Below are positions 5,818 through 6,853 of a DNA stretch of 6,853 nt, piece by piece. The notes under the pieces are model-generated. The model made no database searches, was not told the DNA's origin, and saw nothing but the letters and a program-made list of their open reading frames with translations. The stretch is from Chlorobiota bacterium (GTDB taxonomy: Bacteria; Bacteroidota; Bacteroidia; Bacteroidales; JAADGE01): positions 1 to 6,853 of the forward strand of contig JAUVIG010000205.1 of the NCBI GenBank assembly GCA_030592825.1. The letters run 5' to 3'. Each line of letters opens with the position of its first letter. Positions within the stretch are counted from its first letter, which is position 1. The position numbers and the translations under genes are program-made.

Positions 5818-6636
5818 ATGTATCCTGATTTTTTAAAAGATATTGATATTTGGTCGCCTGAAATTATTGCTTTGCTTATCGGCAGCGGTTTTTTAATTGG
5901 AGTTGTAAATACTGTTGCAGGAAGCGGAACATCAATTGGTTATGCAGTGTTTATGAGTCTCGGTTTACCTCCGAGTTGGGCAAACGGTACTGTCAGAATT
6001 GGAGTTTTGCCACAGACCTTTGCTGCCGGCTTAAATTTTTATAAACATAAATTACTGAATCTTAAAAATGCCGTTTTAATTGCACTTCCTATTACTCTCG
6101 GTTCAATTCTCGGAGCGGAAATCGCTGTAAACATTGACCAAGAGGTATTTAAAAAAGTTATCGGTATTGCTATGATATTCTTCCTTATTGTTATTTTTTT
6201 AAAGCCTGAAAAATGGATAAACGGCAGTAAGACCGAATTAAATATTAAACCCAAATGGTGGCATTATTTATTGTATTTTTTAATCGGTACATACGGCGGA
6301 TTTATTCATATTGGTGTAGGTATCTTTTTGTTGATTGCCTTGGTAATGGTTTCAGGATATGATTTAGTACATGCCAACAGCCTTAAAGTATTTGTTGTTT
6401 TCATTTATACACCATTTGCACTTGCCGTATTTATGATTAACGGGGAAATATATTATGCAATAGGACTGATTTCAGCTATTGGAAATACTTTGGGAGGTAT
6501 TGTTGCTTCAAAATATGCAATCAAACACGGTGCAAAGCCTTTACGTTGGATATTAATGATTGTAATTATTGTTTTTACGGGCTATTTGTTTGGTGTGCAT
6601 CGGGTTGTTTTGGGTTTGTTTCACAATTTGCTTTAA
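5818..6636 (+). CDS. TSUP (TauE/SafE) family membrane permease
   Basis: A 272-residue inner-membrane protein of the sulfite exporter TauE/SafE family (TSUP, DUF81). Members move sulfur-containing or small organic anions across the membrane. The substrate here cannot be told from sequence. About eight membrane spans are visible, near residues 16-36, 61-76, 85-104, 112-128, 148-166, 165-181, 188-207 and 211-231, with a last one at 243-261. The two-fold internal repeat of the family shows in GFLIGVVNTVAGSGTS (24-39) and GTYGGFIHIGVGIFLL (157-172). The latter is followed by ANSLKVFVVFIYT, typical of the second half. The length is normal. The ATG at 5818 is the first in the frame and sits a short distance after a promoter-like element. 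It is transcribed away from the helicase gene and converges on the higA-like gene, with a 65-bp gap. It is probably a single-gene unit. Confidence 0.88.
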   Translation: MYPDFLKDIDIWSPEIIALLIGSGFLIGVVNTVAGSGTSIGYAVFMSLGLPPSWANGTVRIGVLPQTFAAGLNFYKHKLLNLKNAVLIALPITLGSILGAEIAVNIDQEVFKKVIGIAMIFFLIVIFLKPEKWINGSKTELNIKPKWWHYLLYFLIGTYGGFIHIGVGIFLLIALVMVSGYDLVHANSLKVFVVFIYTPFALAVFMINGEIYYAIGLISAIGNTLGGIVASKYAIKHGAKPLRWILMIVIIVFTGYLFGVHRVVLGLFHNLL

Positions 6637-6701
6637 AATCATTAGAATCAAATCATCTGATTGCTGTTCTTATAAAATTGGTATTACTTTCTTAAAATCA
6701 G

Positions 6702-6853
6702 TTAATTTTCTAATGTAATGATACTTTCAAATTCAGTCTTCTTATTATTCATTTCTTCTTCAATATCATAATCATCTTGCAAACCAAGCCAAAATTTGGC
6801 TGAATTTCCGAAGAATTTTGCAATACGCAGTGCTGTATCGGCAGTTATTCGCC
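6702..6853 (-). CDS. higA: HigA-type XRE antitoxin, C-terminal part only
   Basis: The window edge cuts this gene, and only the last 49 complete codons are present. The visible piece begins RITADTALRIAKFFGNSAKF and goes on to WLGLQDDYDIEEEMNNKK, ending at a TAA at 6704-6702. This is the end of the helix-turn-helix domain and the following segment of the HigA / VapI family (COG3093), in which ITADTAL(R)(L/I)A(K/R)(F/Y)FG and FWL(N/G)LQ are hallmarks. These proteins repress their own operon and neutralise a HigB-type mRNA interferase, whose gene normally lies immediately upstream. Here that would be beyond 6853. Nothing in the visible part is broken. The presence of higB is an expectation, not an observation. 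Confidence 0.85.
   Translation of the reverse strand, partial: RITADTALRIAKFFGNSAKFWLGLQDDYDIEEEMNNKKTEFESIITLEN

Noticed and set aside
6039..6254. Minus-strand frame inside the permease gene
   Set aside because: It is a shadow of the TSUP coding sequence, with no family resemblance.

Overview
The window is AT-rich DNA that most likely comes from a member of the Bacteroidota. Three things point that way. Genes lack clear Shine-Dalgarno sequences. Several start regions carry the Bacteroidota -7 promoter element TAnnTTTG. The large helicase-nuclease also has the motif layout of the AddA-like proteins common in that phylum. The species cannot be named from this sequence.

Layout: positions 1-418 hold no recognisable gene. 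Positions 419-1056 (minus strand) hold a type VII MntA/HepT toxin-antitoxin locus. The nucleotidyltransferase antitoxin mntA is intact. The HEPN toxin hepT is broken by a one-base frameshift and an in-frame TAG, although its RX4HXY motif is still readable. Positions 1107-1221 are a decayed second copy of the last ~35 codons of the helicase gene. Positions 1266-2125 (minus) hold a possible tiny basic ORF and a UPF0175 antitoxin-like / DUF3368 PIN-toxin pair with its own promoter. Positions 2247-5543 (minus) are a full-length AddA/RecB-type UvrD helicase with a C-terminal PD-(D/E)XK nuclease. The 274-bp divergent spacer (5544-5817) holds a 6 x 8-bp tandem repeat in the helicase leader, a GC-rich hairpin and promoter-like elements. 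Positions 5818-6636 (plus) are a TSUP (TauE/SafE) membrane permease. Positions 6702-6853 (minus) are the C-terminal part of a HigA-type antitoxin that runs off the window.

The DNA-repair helicase and the permease look like ordinary chromosomal genes, with toxin-antitoxin cargo around them. The most informative signal is architectural: the 3' end of the helicase gene exists twice in direct orientation, on both sides of the UPF0175/PIN module. This suggests that the module entered at, or was duplicated with, the helicase 3' end. The degenerate outer copy and the broken hepT indicate that the outer side of this island is decaying. No clearly new system is demonstrable from the sequence alone.
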